Shown here piece after piece: positions 33,415-42,831 of a DNA stretch of 64,000 nt. This DNA is from Neorhizobium huautlense (GTDB taxonomy: Bacteria; Pseudomonadota; Alphaproteobacteria; Rhizobiales; Rhizobiaceae). The notes under the pieces are model-generated. The model was not told the origin of the DNA. It saw nothing but the letters and a program-made list of their open reading frames with translations, and did not search any database. Position numbers and translations under genes: made by a program. Each line of letters begins with the position of its first letter. The first letter of the stretch is position 1. The DNA is taken from assembly GCF_030811685.1 (NCBI RefSeq), contig NZ_JAUSRF010000024.1, forward strand, positions 23,965-87,964. Reading direction: 5' to 3'.

Positions 33415-34970
33415 CACGCTATCCTGCTCTCTTCGTTCTTCTTGGCCTCGGCTGCAGTCTCAGCGTTGAGGCGAATTTTGCCCGTGGCCGTTTTCGGCAG
33501 GGCGTCGTGAAATTCCACCAGTTTGGGGATCATGAAATCTTCCAGATGCGCGGCGCAATGGCGCAGGATCAGCCGCTCGGTCAAACCCGCGTCAGGATCC
33601 ACTGCCACATGCGCCTTGATCACCTGCCCGAAAACCGCGTCGTCGACCCCTTCGACGGCGGCTTCCAGCACGCCGGGCAGGGCATAAAGCACGCGCTCCA
33701 CTTCCTGCGGGCTGACCTTTTCGCCACGGGTCTTGATGATGTCGTCGCGGCGGGAGACGAAGTAGAGAAAACCCTCTTCATCGGCGCGAAAAAGATCGCC
33801 GGTATGGAGGCGCATGCCGTTGGGGCCGGGGCGCAGGGCGGCAGCCGTCGCCACATCGTCGCGCCAGTAACCGCGCGTCACATGCGGACCTTCCACCACC
33901 AGTTCACCGGTCTCTCCCGGGGCAACGGGCAGACCATTGTCATCCACAATCGAAACGCTGGTGCCGGGAATGGCGTGTCCAACCGAAAGCGGCCGTCGCG
34001 GCATTTCTTGCGGCGGCAGATAGGTGGTCCGCAGGCATTCCGTCTGGCCGTACATCAGGTAAAGCGCCGTTTGCGGCAGGCATGTTTGCAGGCGCTGCGT
34101 CGTGGTCGGCGGCATGCCGGCGGCGGCATTGGTCATGTAGCGCAGATGCGGCAGTGTTTCCGCTGAAAGGTCCGGCATGCCGGCAAACAGAGCCGCCATG
34201 GCCGGCACCAGCGGAAAACCTGTGACATCTTCGCTCTGCAGGCGCGCAAGCACCACGCGCGGAAAGGCAAAGCTTTTTTCCAGAACCAGCGTGCCGCCCA
34301 CCATCGCCATCGTCACCATCTGGGTGATGCCGTAACCATGCGAAAGCGGCAACACGCTCAGAACCACGTCCTTCTCGGTGTTTTCGAGATAACCGGTGAT
34401 CGAGGTGCAGGCGGCGGCAATATTGGCATGGGAAAGCATCACGCCCTTCGGCCGTCCGGTGGAGCCGGATGTGTGGATCAACAGCGCCAGATCGTTTTCG
34501 CTGAGCCCCGCCGGTGGAGCAAAATCGGCTTCTGCGGCGATCAGGTCTTCGAAGCTTGGGGCATTGCTGTCGGCAGCGCCTGTCTGTACGCCGATCACCG
34601 TCGTCGGCTGGCCATACACCGCGCAGGCTGCATCGACGATCGGAAGCAGCCGGCCTTGTGCAATGATGGCAGCCGGTTCGATGCTGCGAAAGATCTCGGC
34701 CAGCTTTTCGGACTTGATGGTTGGGTGCAGCGGGCAGGCAACGCCACCGGCTTTCCATGCGGAGAAAAAGCAGACGACCGCTTCACTGCCATTGTCGAGA
34801 AGAAAGACGATACGATCGCCGGGCCGGATACCATGCTTTTGCAAGGCTGCGGCCAGTCGCGAGGACTGGCGGTCGAGTTCCCGATAGGTCAGGCGCATAT
34901 CGCCGGCCACGACTGCCGTCTTGTCCGGTCGGTGTGCGATGTTATCAGCAATGAGAGTTTCGATCCGCAT
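33414..34970 (-). CDS. Class I adenylate-forming enzyme (acyl-CoA/ACP ligase)
   Basis: 518 residues of the ANL superfamily. Motifs are IHTSGSTGRPKGVMLSH, LYLMYGQTE, LHTGDLFRADEEG, SRRDDIIKTRGEK and the C-terminal catalytic lysine in LPKTATGKIR. It is closer to acyl-ACP and amino-acid activating enzymes than to FadD. The ATG at 34970 is used. It begins 28 bases after the carrier-protein stop and overlaps nadE, so it likely loads an acid onto the adjacent carrier. Substrate unknown. Confidence 0.85.
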   Translation of the reverse strand: MRIETLIADNIAHRPDKTAVVAGDMRLTYRELDRQSSRLAAALQKHGIRPGDRIVFLLDNGSEAVVCFFSAWKAGGVACPLHPTIKSEKLAEIFRSIEPAAIIAQGRLLPIVDAACAVYGQPTTVIGVQTGAADSNAPSFEDLIAAEADFAPPAGLSENDLALLIHTSGSTGRPKGVMLSHANIAAACTSITGYLENTEKDVVLSVLPLSHGYGITQMVTMAMVGGTLVLEKSFAFPRVVLARLQSEDVTGFPLVPAMAALFAGMPDLSAETLPHLRYMTNAAAGMPPTTTQRLQTCLPQTALYLMYGQTECLRTTYLPPQEMPRRPLSVGHAIPGTSVSIVDDNGLPVAPGETGELVVEGPHVTRGYWRDDVATAAALRPGPNGMRLHTGDLFRADEEGFLYFVSRRDDIIKTRGEKVSPQEVERVLYALPGVLEAAVEGVDDAVFGQVIKAHVAVDPDAGLTERLILRHCAAHLEDFMIPKLVEFHDALPKTATGKIRLNAETAAEAKKNEESRIA

Positions 34971-34998
34971 GCCCGATCCCCCGGCGGCGATCAGCCCG

Positions 34999-35250
34999 TC
35001 AGGCTGCGGCCTTCTTGGACGACAGATAGGCGGTGACGCGCGCAATGCTGTCGAGATTGTCCGGAACGATCTCTTCGTCGGCAACGCTGATACCATAGGT
35101 CGATTCGAGATAGGCGATCAGTTCCAAGACGCCGGTCGAATCCATCACGCCACTGTCAAGCAGCGACTGGTCGTCGGCAATTTCCGCATCGGCACGAAAC
35201 AGAAAGTTTTCCGCGATGAAGCTGCGGACGTTGTTCGCATAATCCGACAT
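34999..35250 (-). CDS. Acyl carrier protein
   Basis: 83 residues, four-helix acyl or peptidyl carrier. The phosphopantetheine serine is Ser38 in GVMDSTGVLEL (the DSxxV form). It is acidic up to about residue 65 with a short basic tail (SSKKAAA). It leads the three-gene operon with the adenylation enzyme and the NadE-like protein. This is not the housekeeping AcpP, which carries DSL and sits with fab genes. Confidence 0.88.
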   Translation of the reverse strand: MSDYANNVRSFIAENFLFRADAEIADDQSLLDSGVMDSTGVLELIAYLESTYGISVADEEIVPDNLDSIARVTAYLSSKKAAA

Positions 35251-35528
35251 GTATTAAATCCTCTCATTGGACCGTCATGGCCATCGAGCGGCAAGTTTAT
35301 AGTTGCCCCGTGGTCCCCGATAATCTCCGACCATATTCGGCATCGCTGAATCATTCGCTAATTGCTGTCCTGCGTTTTGAAACAAGCGGCGGCAATACTT
35401 CGTGTTGTCTGGGTGACAACGATCCGAAACGGATGTTGAGAAATCCTTTTGAAAAGGGTGGAACCGTTTTGACGTCAGGCAGTTAACCCTTCTTAGCCAA
35501 CAGGATGAGAACAGGGAGACGATGAAAT

Positions 35529-35744
35529 ATGACCATTCGATTCGACAGCATTGTATCGCCCGAAGAACACCTGCTGACCGTTCAGGAGGCGCTTGAACCG
35601 CTCTATCTCAAATTGGAGGTGGAGGCGGAAGCCAAGCTTTTGCAGGCGGCAGTGCGCGCCGGATGGGCCGCGGACGAGGCCTTGGCAGCGATTGACCAGT
35701 TGCGCAAGCATGATGCCCTGTCCGCACTCGGCACAAGGCACTGA
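35529..35744 (+). CDS. Small hypothetical protein
   Basis: 71 residues, acidic and probably helical (VSPEEHLLTVQEALEPLYLK), with no membrane segment. GGGAG lies 10 bases before the ATG. The longest helix is rich in Ala and Leu. No family recognised. It sits alone between the carrier operon and the envelope protein gene. Confidence 0.6.
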   Translation: MTIRFDSIVSPEEHLLTVQEALEPLYLKLEVEAEAKLLQAAVRAGWAADEALAAIDQLRKHDALSALGTRH

Positions 35745-35818
35745 CACCGAAAAATCGGGAGCGATGCTGGTTTCGTGTCGCGCTTCGGGGTGCTGCGCGA
35801 CACAAGATAATCAGGAAA

Positions 35819-37132
35819 TTATTGACCCGGCAGAATACGCAGGGAAAAAACGTAGATCGGCAGCTTTCCGCCCAGCACATCGCTGTTGAGATAGATGCGG
35901 CCGGGCTGGTTTGGCGCCAGCGACCGATCGAAATTCACCCGGAACAGCGCATCCGTCTTTTCCTGCGTTGCCTGGAAACGGTGACGCGAACAATCTCCGA
36001 GACTGCCGAAATCGCACCGCACGGCGACCTGAACGGAACGGTCCGCCGCAGTCTGCAGCGTGATGGCGACGGTGGAGGTCTTGCCGGCCATCTCGCGCAG
36101 AACAGCCGCCGGAACCTCGATGGCGACTTCGCCATCCGGTCCGGGCGTCTGAGAGGTTATGCGCACGGCTTCACCGCCGGACGCATGCACGCCTTCCACC
36201 GTTGCGTTGCCTGCAGGAACGATGCCGTCCGTGCCTTTCGGGATGAACACTTCCGCCCAATCCTCGGAAAAGCCGCGTCCGGGCTCGAAGCCGGGCAGGG
36301 ACTGGCCGCCACCGCTGCCGGAAACCGGCGCGTTGGAAAGGTCAGGCATGACGATCAGGCCGTTATTGCCGGCCCACCACAGGCCGTAGCCGGCGCCGCC
36401 GAGAACGACGAGCGGCAGAACCAGGCCGGAAATCCACCGCCGCCGTTTTTTCGGGCGGCCTTGCTTGCCGGCTGCGACATCCAGGCGCGCTGCCTGAGGT
36501 ATCTGCTGTTGCGCGACCGGCCGGGCCGGAGCGGCTTTTTTCTTGCCCTGCCACCAGCGGCGCGGACGCGGCTTCTCAGTCTCGATCTCGCGGCGTGGGC
36601 GCAGTTCCGCCGGCTGATCGCCGCCACGGCGTGATACGCCAAGGTCGCCAAGGCTTCCCGCATCGGCGGCGGCATTGTTCATAGGCTCGCGATCCCGGCG
36701 GTGGCCACCGACAAAAAGAGCAAGATCGTCGTCGGCTTGCTGCGGCGGTGGCGAAGGCCGGTCTGCCGGCGGGCGCGGCTGCACGGCTGCGGCATCCCGG
36801 TTTTCGGCCCGTTGCGGCATGGCCGTGACAGGCGCTGCTGCCGGTGCGGCAACACTTGGGGCAGGAGCGATCGGCTGCGGTGCTGGCTGGCTGGCAGGTG
36901 CCTTGGCGCGCTCGATTGCCAGACGCTGCCGTTCCTCGAATTCGATTTCGCGAATCTTCGATTCCAGACGCTGCCTTTGTGCGTCGACGAGGTCGGGATC
37001 CGTCACGTCCTGCTTGCGCAGCCCCGCTTCCAACGCCTGTCGGGCGGAATGGTAGATGCGTGCCCGGATATCGGCATTGTTTCGTTCGGATTGCGCGAGC
37101 GCGTTCCTGATGGCTTTTTCCAAACCGCTCAC
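35819..37132 (-). CDS. Single-helix membrane protein with long proline/alanine-rich linker, unknown function
   Basis: 437 residues from the GTG at 37132, which AGGG precedes; the frame stays open further upstream without a start signal. Residues 1-75 are helical and charged (SGLEKAIRNALAQSERNNAD). A Pro/Ala-rich linker follows at about 80-230. One membrane helix is at about 234-254 (ISGLVLPLVVLGGAGYGLWW). A periplasmic beta-rich domain of about 180 residues ends in IYVFSLRILPGQ. The topology resembles an anchored envelope protein. I do not recognise the family. Confidence 0.7.
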   Translation of the reverse strand: MSGLEKAIRNALAQSERNNADIRARIYHSARQALEAGLRKQDVTDPDLVDAQRQRLESKIREIEFEERQRLAIERAKAPASQPAPQPIAPAPSVAAPAAAPVTAMPQRAENRDAAAVQPRPPADRPSPPPQQADDDLALFVGGHRRDREPMNNAAADAGSLGDLGVSRRGGDQPAELRPRREIETEKPRPRRWWQGKKKAAPARPVAQQQIPQAARLDVAAGKQGRPKKRRRWISGLVLPLVVLGGAGYGLWWAGNNGLIVMPDLSNAPVSGSGGGQSLPGFEPGRGFSEDWAEVFIPKGTDGIVPAGNATVEGVHASGGEAVRITSQTPGPDGEVAIEVPAAVLREMAGKTSTVAITLQTAADRSVQVAVRCDFGSLGDCSRHRFQATQEKTDALFRVNFDRSLAPNQPGRIYLNSDVLGGKLPIYVFSLRILPGQ

Positions 37133-37418
37133 TGCCGGGCCCTGATATCGAAATGTCCGCTCATATTGCTCTTTCGGTAGACTTTTAGGGAGTGAACTGC
37201 AAGCGGCGCGGTTCCTCATGCGGCGAAGAATGCACGGCCTCGCGGCAATTGCGTGGCAATTCGGGGTGGCAAAAGCAACGGTTTCCGGGCCTTTGCAGCG
37301 GGTTGTGGATATCACTGTATCGGAAATGCGCGTGTCCGTGAAAATCGCGTCTTGTAATCCTCTCTCTTTGCCTGTATCAGCCCCTCACATCGCGACCGGG
37401 TACGCCCGGCACGCGGGG

Positions 37419-37494
37419 GCCGCTTTAGCTCAGTTGGTAGAGCACGTCATTCGTAATGACGGGGTCACGTGTTCGAGTCACGTAAGCGGCACCA
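37419..37494 (+). tRNA. tRNA-Thr (anticodon CGT)
   Basis: A 76-base cloverleaf: acceptor GCCGCTT / AAGCGGC, D-arm AGCTCAGTTGGTAGAGC, anticodon loop TTCGTAA (CGT), T-arm with GTTCGAGTC and an encoded CCA. It decodes ACG. Confidence 0.97.
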
Positions 37495-37679
37495 TTTATT
37501 TCTTCCAATGACAACCAGCTTTTGCACATGCTTTTTGACGGTCATGACAAATGTCATCGCATGGGCGTGAAATGTCTGGCGATAGGTGCAAAGTTGAAGA
37601 CACGGTGGTTTGCCATCGCGTCGGTGTTGCACCATATTCGCCTTCATCTCGCAACGAAGGCCGAGCGCCTGGAGACTAC

Positions 37680-39596
37680 ATGACTGCCTCACATACTGCC
37701 GCCCCGGAGGCGACGTCGGATACCCGCAAGTTCCTCGTCCTCCTTCTCGGGTGCATCGGCGTGGTCTATGGCGACATCGGCACCAGCCCGCTCTACGCAT
37801 TCCGTGAAGCCTTGCGGCCCTTTGCCAGGAACGGCGCCGTGCATCATGACGAAGTCATCGGCATGATCTCGCTGATGGTGTGGACGCTCACCATCCTCGT
37901 TACCTTCAAATATGTGCTCTTCCTGCTGCGCGCCGATAACGATGGCGAAGGCGGCACGCTGTCGCTTCTGGCGCTGTTGTTCAAGAAGACCGGCAGCTAC
38001 ATGCCGGTCCTGTTTTTTGCCGGTCTCATCGGTTCGGCGCTGTTCATCGGCGACGCGATGATCACCCCGGCGCTGTCGGTCATGTCGGCGCTCGAAGGTC
38101 TGAAACTGGTCACGCCGGCTTTTTCCGACTATGTCCTGCCGATGTCGGCCGCCATCATGGTCGGCGTCTTCGCCATCCAGTCCAAGGGTACGGCTGCCGT
38201 TTCCAACTTTTTCGGCCCCATCACCGTGCTGTGGTTCATCGTCATGGCCTGGGGCGGCATCATCCATATCAGCGATGACTGGACGATCCTCGAAGCGCTC
38301 AATCCGATCAATGCCCTGTGGTTCATCACCCATGCCGGCACCGTCGGCTTCATCATTCTCGGTGCCGTGTTCCTGACGGTCACCGGTGCCGAAGCTCTTT
38401 ACGCCGACCTTGGCCATTTCGGCCGCAAGCCGATCCAGACGGCCTGGTTCATCCTGGTTTTCCCGGCGCTGGCACTGAACTATCTCGGCCAGGGCGCACT
38501 GGTGCTGACCCATCCGGAAACGATCTCGAACCCGTTCTATCTGCTTTATCCGGAATGGGCGCTGCTGCCGGTCGTCATTCTCGCCACCATGGCAACCATC
38601 ATCGCCAGCCAGGCGGTCATAACAGGCGCGTTTTCGCTCGCCCGTCAGGCTGTTCACCTCGGCTTCCTGCCGCGTCTCGCCATCAAGTTCACCTCGGAAA
38701 CCAATACCGGGCAGATCTATGTGCCGGCCGTCAACGCCATCCTGTTCATCGGCGTCATCATTCTGATCTTCTCGTTCGGCGATTCCGAGTCGCTTGCCAC
38801 CGCCTATGGCATCTCCGTCACCGGCGCGATGGTGGTGACGACGCTGATGTCCTTCCAGTTCCTGCGTTCGGTGCGTGGTTATTCGGCCTTCACGGCGGCG
38901 CTTTTCCTTCTGCCTCTGCTGATCATCGAAGCCGTCTTCCTCGCCGCCAACCTCCTGAAAATCCATGATGGCGGCTGGGTGCCGGTCGTGCTGGCGCTCG
39001 CCATCATGATGATCATGTGGACCTGGACCAAGGGCTCGAAATACCTGAAGGAAAAGACGGCGCGAAACGATATCCCGCTCGCAACCTTCATCAAGTCGGT
39101 GGAAAGCTCGATCGACCGCGAAAGCGATCATGCGCCTGTCACCGTTCCGGGCACCGCCGTCTTCCTCACCAGCGTGCCGGATCGCACGCCGGGCGTGCTG
39201 CTGCACAACATCAAGCACAATCACGTCCTGCACGACCAGAACGTCATCCTTACCGTCTGGACGCAGGACAAGCCCTATGTGCCGGATAGCGAACGTGTGG
39301 AAATGACGCGCCTGTCGAAACGGTTCATCCGGCTCGATATCACCTTCGGCTTCATGGATGAGCCCAATGTCACCAAGGCGCTGACGCTCTGCAAGAAAAA
39401 GGGTTTCAAGTTCGAGATCATGCAGACCTCGTTCTATCTCGGCCGCCGCAACCTCATCAGCACGCCGAACACCGGGCTGGCAGGCTGGCAGGAGCATCTT
39501 TATATCGGCCTTGCCGATTTCAGCATCGACCCATCCGCCTATTTCAAGCTGCCGCCCAACCGCGTCGTGGAACTGGGAGAACAGGTGGCGATCTGA
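37680..39596 (+). CDS. kup: Potassium uptake protein Kup
   Basis: Low-affinity proton-coupled potassium importer of the inner membrane, 638 residues. About 12 membrane helices fill residues 20-450. Signatures are GVVYGDIGTSPLYA at the first helix, GALFIGDAMITPALSVLSA-like IGSALFIGDAMITPALSVMS, and ALALNYLGQGALVL. A cytoplasmic domain of about 180 residues follows. The ATG at 37680 has GGAG 6 bases upstream; the upstream frame to 37551 is not used. Confidence 0.95.
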   Translation: MTASHTAAPEATSDTRKFLVLLLGCIGVVYGDIGTSPLYAFREALRPFARNGAVHHDEVIGMISLMVWTLTILVTFKYVLFLLRADNDGEGGTLSLLALLFKKTGSYMPVLFFAGLIGSALFIGDAMITPALSVMSALEGLKLVTPAFSDYVLPMSAAIMVGVFAIQSKGTAAVSNFFGPITVLWFIVMAWGGIIHISDDWTILEALNPINALWFITHAGTVGFIILGAVFLTVTGAEALYADLGHFGRKPIQTAWFILVFPALALNYLGQGALVLTHPETISNPFYLLYPEWALLPVVILATMATIIASQAVITGAFSLARQAVHLGFLPRLAIKFTSETNTGQIYVPAVNAILFIGVIILIFSFGDSESLATAYGISVTGAMVVTTLMSFQFLRSVRGYSAFTAALFLLPLLIIEAVFLAANLLKIHDGGWVPVVLALAIMMIMWTWTKGSKYLKEKTARNDIPLATFIKSVESSIDRESDHAPVTVPGTAVFLTSVPDRTPGVLLHNIKHNHVLHDQNVILTVWTQDKPYVPDSERVEMTRLSKRFIRLDITFGFMDEPNVTKALTLCKKKGFKFEIMQTSFYLGRRNLISTPNTGLAGWQEHLYIGLADFSIDPSAYFKLPPNRVVELGEQVAI

Positions 39597-39688
39597 CGCC
39601 GCCTGGCCTTATCAAGGTACCGTTGGAACAAATCGGCCGGTCCGGCTGTTGCCTGCTCATCTGACGCTCGTTCACCCGGGAGCCCTTG

Positions 39689-40123
39689 ATGAGCACTGCT
39701 CCGACCGCCCGCGATTCCGCCGCTTACCCTTATCAGGCGGTTTTTATCCCTTTTCCCTTCGTCTGCTTCACGCTGGCGCTGCTGACTGATCTTGCCTATT
39801 GGCAGACGGCCAATCTCATGTGGGTCAATTTTTCCGCGTGGCTGCTGTTTGCCGGTCTGGTCTTCGGCGCGGTTGGTCTCATCGCCGGCCTGCTGGATCT
39901 GGTGCGGCCACGAACCCGGCCGCTGCGCCCCGGCTTTATGGTCATCCTGCTTTATCTCGTCATTTTGGCGCTGGCGATCTTCAACAGCCTGCTGCATGCC
40001 GGCGATGGCTGGACGGCCATCGTACCTTATGGCCTCGTCACCTCGGCCGTCACCTTCGTGCTGATGCTGTTCACGGCGTCGCTGTCGTCCCGCAAATATG
40101 CCCGGCTGGCCTGGAGGATCTGA
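39689..40123 (+). CDS. DUF2231-like four-helix membrane protein
   Basis: 144 residues with four membrane helices (for example FPFVCFTLALLTDLAYW and WLLFAGLVFGAVGLIAGLLD). The pattern AVFIPFPFVCF...D...W fits the DUF2231 group, often near quinone or heme redox proteins. The ATG at 39689 follows GGGAG. The sorbosone dehydrogenase-like gene begins 4 bases after its stop, so they form a two-gene operon. The membrane protein could accept electrons; this is inference. Confidence 0.75.
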   Translation: MSTAPTARDSAAYPYQAVFIPFPFVCFTLALLTDLAYWQTANLMWVNFSAWLLFAGLVFGAVGLIAGLLDLVRPRTRPLRPGFMVILLYLVILALAIFNSLLHAGDGWTAIVPYGLVTSAVTFVLMLFTASLSSRKYARLAWRI

Positions 40124-40126
40124 CCC

Positions 40127-41593
40127 ATGAACAAGCGTCTCGCTTATACCATCGCCCTGTCCGCCTCGCTCGGTCTTGCCCTTTCCGCCTGCAGTGACGG
40201 CAACGACAATTTCGATGTCTCCCAGCAGGTCGGCCCCGATCCGGTTCTCCCCGAACCGATCTCGGCGCTGCTGCCGGATCTGAAGGTCGCCGAAGTGGTG
40301 GGCTGGAAGGACAATGAAACCCCTGCTGTCCCCGAGGGCCTGAAGGTCACGGCCTATGCCAGGGATCTCGTCAATCCGCGCACGGTGCACACGCTGCCGA
40401 ATGGCGATGTTCTGGCCGTTCAGTCGCGCGCGCCGGAAGGCAAGCCGCTGTCGCGACCGAAGGATTATATTCGCGGTTTCATCATGTCGATGGCAAGCGG
40501 TGGCGGAGCCTCGCCGCCGCCGAGCAATCTCATTACGCTTTTGCGCGATACCAACCGCGACGGCACGGTCGACGAGCGCCACGATCTGCTGAAAGACCTG
40601 CATTCGCCCTTCGGTCTCGCCTGGATCGACAACACGCTTTATGTCGCGGCCGCCGATGCCATCGTCGCTTATCCTTATGAACTGGGACAGACGGAAATTT
40701 CCGGTGAACCGCGCGTGCTGACGCCGCTGCCCGGCGGGCCGCTCAACCACCACTGGACCAAGGATCTGGCGCTCAGCCCGGATGGCCGCATGCTGTATGT
40801 CTCTGTCGGCTCCAATTCCAACGCCGCCGAAAACGGGCTCGAAGCGGAAAAGGGCCGTGCCGCCATCTGGCAGGTGGATCGCAAGACGGGTGCCGCCCGC
40901 GTCTTCGCCTCGGGCCTGCGCAATCCGAATGGTCTGACGTTTAATCCGCAGACCGGTGCGCTCTGGACCGTCGTCAACGAACGCGATGAACTCGGCCCGA
41001 ACCTCGTGCCGGATTACATGACCTCGGTGAAGGAAAACGCCTTTTACGGCTGGCCTTGGAGCTATTACGGCAATCATGTCGATGCCCGCGTTTACCCGCC
41101 AAGGCCGGATATGGTCGAGCGCGCCATCAAACCGGATTACGCGCTGTCCAGCCATGTCGCCGCACTCGGCCTCGCCTTCACGCAAGGGGCGGCCATGCCG
41201 GATGCCTATGCGGCGGGCGCCTTTGTCGGCCAGCGCGGCAGCTGGAACCGCAATGCCTTCAATGGCTACAAGGTTGTTTATGTGCCGTTCGAAAACGGCA
41301 TGCCCTCCGGCAAGGCACAGGATGTGGTGACCGGTTTCCTGCAGAATGAGCAGGCACGTGGCCGCCCGGTCGGCCTCGGCATCGATGGCACCGGCGCGCT
41401 GCTGGTGGCCGATGATGCCGGTAACACGGTCTGGCGGGTGGCTGCGGCTGACGGCAAGGTAACGCCGCAGCCGGTCGGCACCGACCAGATGTCTCCCGTC
41501 CAGCAGACGGCGGCACCGGCACAGGAAGGCCCGCCGCCGGCGTCGGGAACGACGCCGTCACAGACGGAAATTGCGCCGGCGACCCAGCCGTAA
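40127..41593 (+). CDS. Sorbosone/glucose dehydrogenase-like beta-propeller lipoprotein
   Basis: 488 residues. Lipobox LSAC with Cys22 at the N-terminus. The rest is a six-bladed propeller of the soluble PQQ sugar dehydrogenase family: EGLKVTAYARDLVNPRTVH, HSPFGLAWIDNTLYVA, LNHHWTKDLALSPDG, and ARVFASGLRNPNGLTF. The His in LNHHW and the propeller order fit that family. The C-terminal 50 residues are proline-rich. Acts in the periplasm if PQQ is available. Whether the catalytic residues are complete was not checked by alignment. Confidence 0.8.
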   Translation: MNKRLAYTIALSASLGLALSACSDGNDNFDVSQQVGPDPVLPEPISALLPDLKVAEVVGWKDNETPAVPEGLKVTAYARDLVNPRTVHTLPNGDVLAVQSRAPEGKPLSRPKDYIRGFIMSMASGGGASPPPSNLITLLRDTNRDGTVDERHDLLKDLHSPFGLAWIDNTLYVAAADAIVAYPYELGQTEISGEPRVLTPLPGGPLNHHWTKDLALSPDGRMLYVSVGSNSNAAENGLEAEKGRAAIWQVDRKTGAARVFASGLRNPNGLTFNPQTGALWTVVNERDELGPNLVPDYMTSVKENAFYGWPWSYYGNHVDARVYPPRPDMVERAIKPDYALSSHVAALGLAFTQGAAMPDAYAAGAFVGQRGSWNRNAFNGYKVVYVPFENGMPSGKAQDVVTGFLQNEQARGRPVGLGIDGTGALLVADDAGNTVWRVAAADGKVTPQPVGTDQMSPVQQTAAPAQEGPPPASGTTPSQTEIAPATQP

Positions 41594-41611
41594 ACGAGCG
41601 CAAATCCGGAA

Positions 41612-41631
41612 GTGGATAATTTTTATCCACA
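41612..41631. repeat. Perfect palindrome containing two inverted DnaA-box-like sites
   Basis: GTGGATAATTTTTATCCAC is a 19-base palindrome. The right half gives TTATCCACA, a perfect match to the DnaA-box consensus; the left half, on the other strand, gives TTATCCACT (8 of 9). It lies 124 bases upstream of the siderophore-binding gene and 18 bases after the preceding stop. It might instead be the operator of an iron regulator. Confidence 0.5.
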
Positions 41632-41754
41632 TAAATGCAGCAATGGGCTATCGGGGGCGTGCGCAGGCATTCCCCCAACGCATGTTCGGTGTTATCTGCG
41701 AACCCTGCGGGTCTTCTTGACCGCAGAAACGCAGAGAAAATGCAGGACCTGAAC

Positions 41755-42831
41755 ATGACGCATGTCCGACGCCCATCCATGGATGAAACCGGTCGTTTTT
41801 CGAGCCCCACGCGCCGTCAATTGCTGGCCGGTCTTGCCACGGGCCTTGCCACGCCGGCGCTGCTCGGGACCGGTGCCCTGTCGATGACGGCATCAAGGGC
41901 GCGTGCTGCCGAAGAAGGCCTGCTGTTCAAACATAAATACGGCGAAACCCTTCTGGAAAAGCCCGCCACCCGCGTCGTGTCGCTCGGTTTTACCACGCAG
42001 GATTCGCTTTTGGCGCTCGGCACGCCGCCGGTCGGCATCCGTGAATGGTTCGGTGCACGTCCTTATGCCGTCTGGCCCTGGGCGGAAAGTTATCTCGGTG
42101 ATGCCAAACCCACGGTCATTTCCGGCGAGGTGTCCATCGAGATCGTCGCATCGTTGCAGCCCGACCTGATCATCGGTGTCGGCTCCGGTATCTCCAAGGC
42201 CGAATATGATGTGTTGTCGCAGGTGGCGCCGGTGCTGATGCAGCCGGCCGATAATCCCTCCTACGGCACCCGCTGGGATGTGCAGACGGAAATGTTCGGC
42301 CGCGCGCTCGGCAAGGTCGAAAAGGCCAATGAACTGATCGCCAAAAACAGGGCGCTGTTTGCCGCCGTGCGTGAACGCCACCCGGACTGGGCCGGCAAGA
42401 CCGGTGTCTGCGCCTACAATTTCAATGGCGAGACCGGTGCCTTCATCGGCTCCGATACCCGCGCCACCTTCATGGCCGAACTTGGTTTCAAACCCACTGA
42501 CAAGCTGGCCGATCTGAAAACGGCCCAAGGCTTTTACGCACCACAGTCGCCGGAAGACCTGTCGGCGCTCGATGCCGATCTTCTGGTGTGGATTTCCTCC
42601 TTCGATACCGTGCCGGATATCGTCGCGCTCCCCATGCGCAAGACCTTGAAAGCGTATAAGGAAGGCCGCGAAGTCATGGCCGGATCCTTGATCGCCGGGG
42701 CACTTTCCTTCGGCAGCGTGCTCTCCTTGCCCTTTGCTCTGCAAGAACTGGAGGGCGATATCGCGCTTGCGCTCGATGGCGATCCGGCAACCAGGGTGCC
42801 GTCCAGCGTCAAGGCGGGGCTCGCTCCGTGA
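41755..42831 (+). CDS. Iron-siderophore ABC transporter, substrate-binding protein
   Basis: Periplasmic binding protein of 358 residues (FecB/FhuD type). A twin-arginine signal is seen as SPTRRQLLAG (Arg20, Arg21), then a hydrophobic stretch ending SRARAAEEG. The mature part has the class III fold segments ATRVVSLGFTTQDSLLALG and IEIVASLQPDLIIGV. The ATG at 41755 is chosen because AGGA lies 7 bases upstream. It starts a four-gene importer with GTGA, ATGA and TGATG junctions. The siderophore is unknown; no outer-membrane receptor is in the window. Confidence 0.9.
   Translation: MTHVRRPSMDETGRFSSPTRRQLLAGLATGLATPALLGTGALSMTASRARAAEEGLLFKHKYGETLLEKPATRVVSLGFTTQDSLLALGTPPVGIREWFGARPYAVWPWAESYLGDAKPTVISGEVSIEIVASLQPDLIIGVGSGISKAEYDVLSQVAPVLMQPADNPSYGTRWDVQTEMFGRALGKVEKANELIAKNRALFAAVRERHPDWAGKTGVCAYNFNGETGAFIGSDTRATFMAELGFKPTDKLADLKTAQGFYAPQSPEDLSALDADLLVWISSFDTVPDIVALPMRKTLKAYKEGREVMAGSLIAGALSFGSVLSLPFALQELEGDIALALDGDPATRVPSSVKAGLAP

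Noticed and set aside
37689..39497. 600-codon frame antisense to kup
   Set aside because: Low-complexity His/Asp/Arg translation from mirrored codons; kup is intact.
41612..41631. Replication origin suggested by DnaA boxes
   Set aside because: Only two boxes, no AT-rich unwinding region or dnaA/parAB/hemE nearby.
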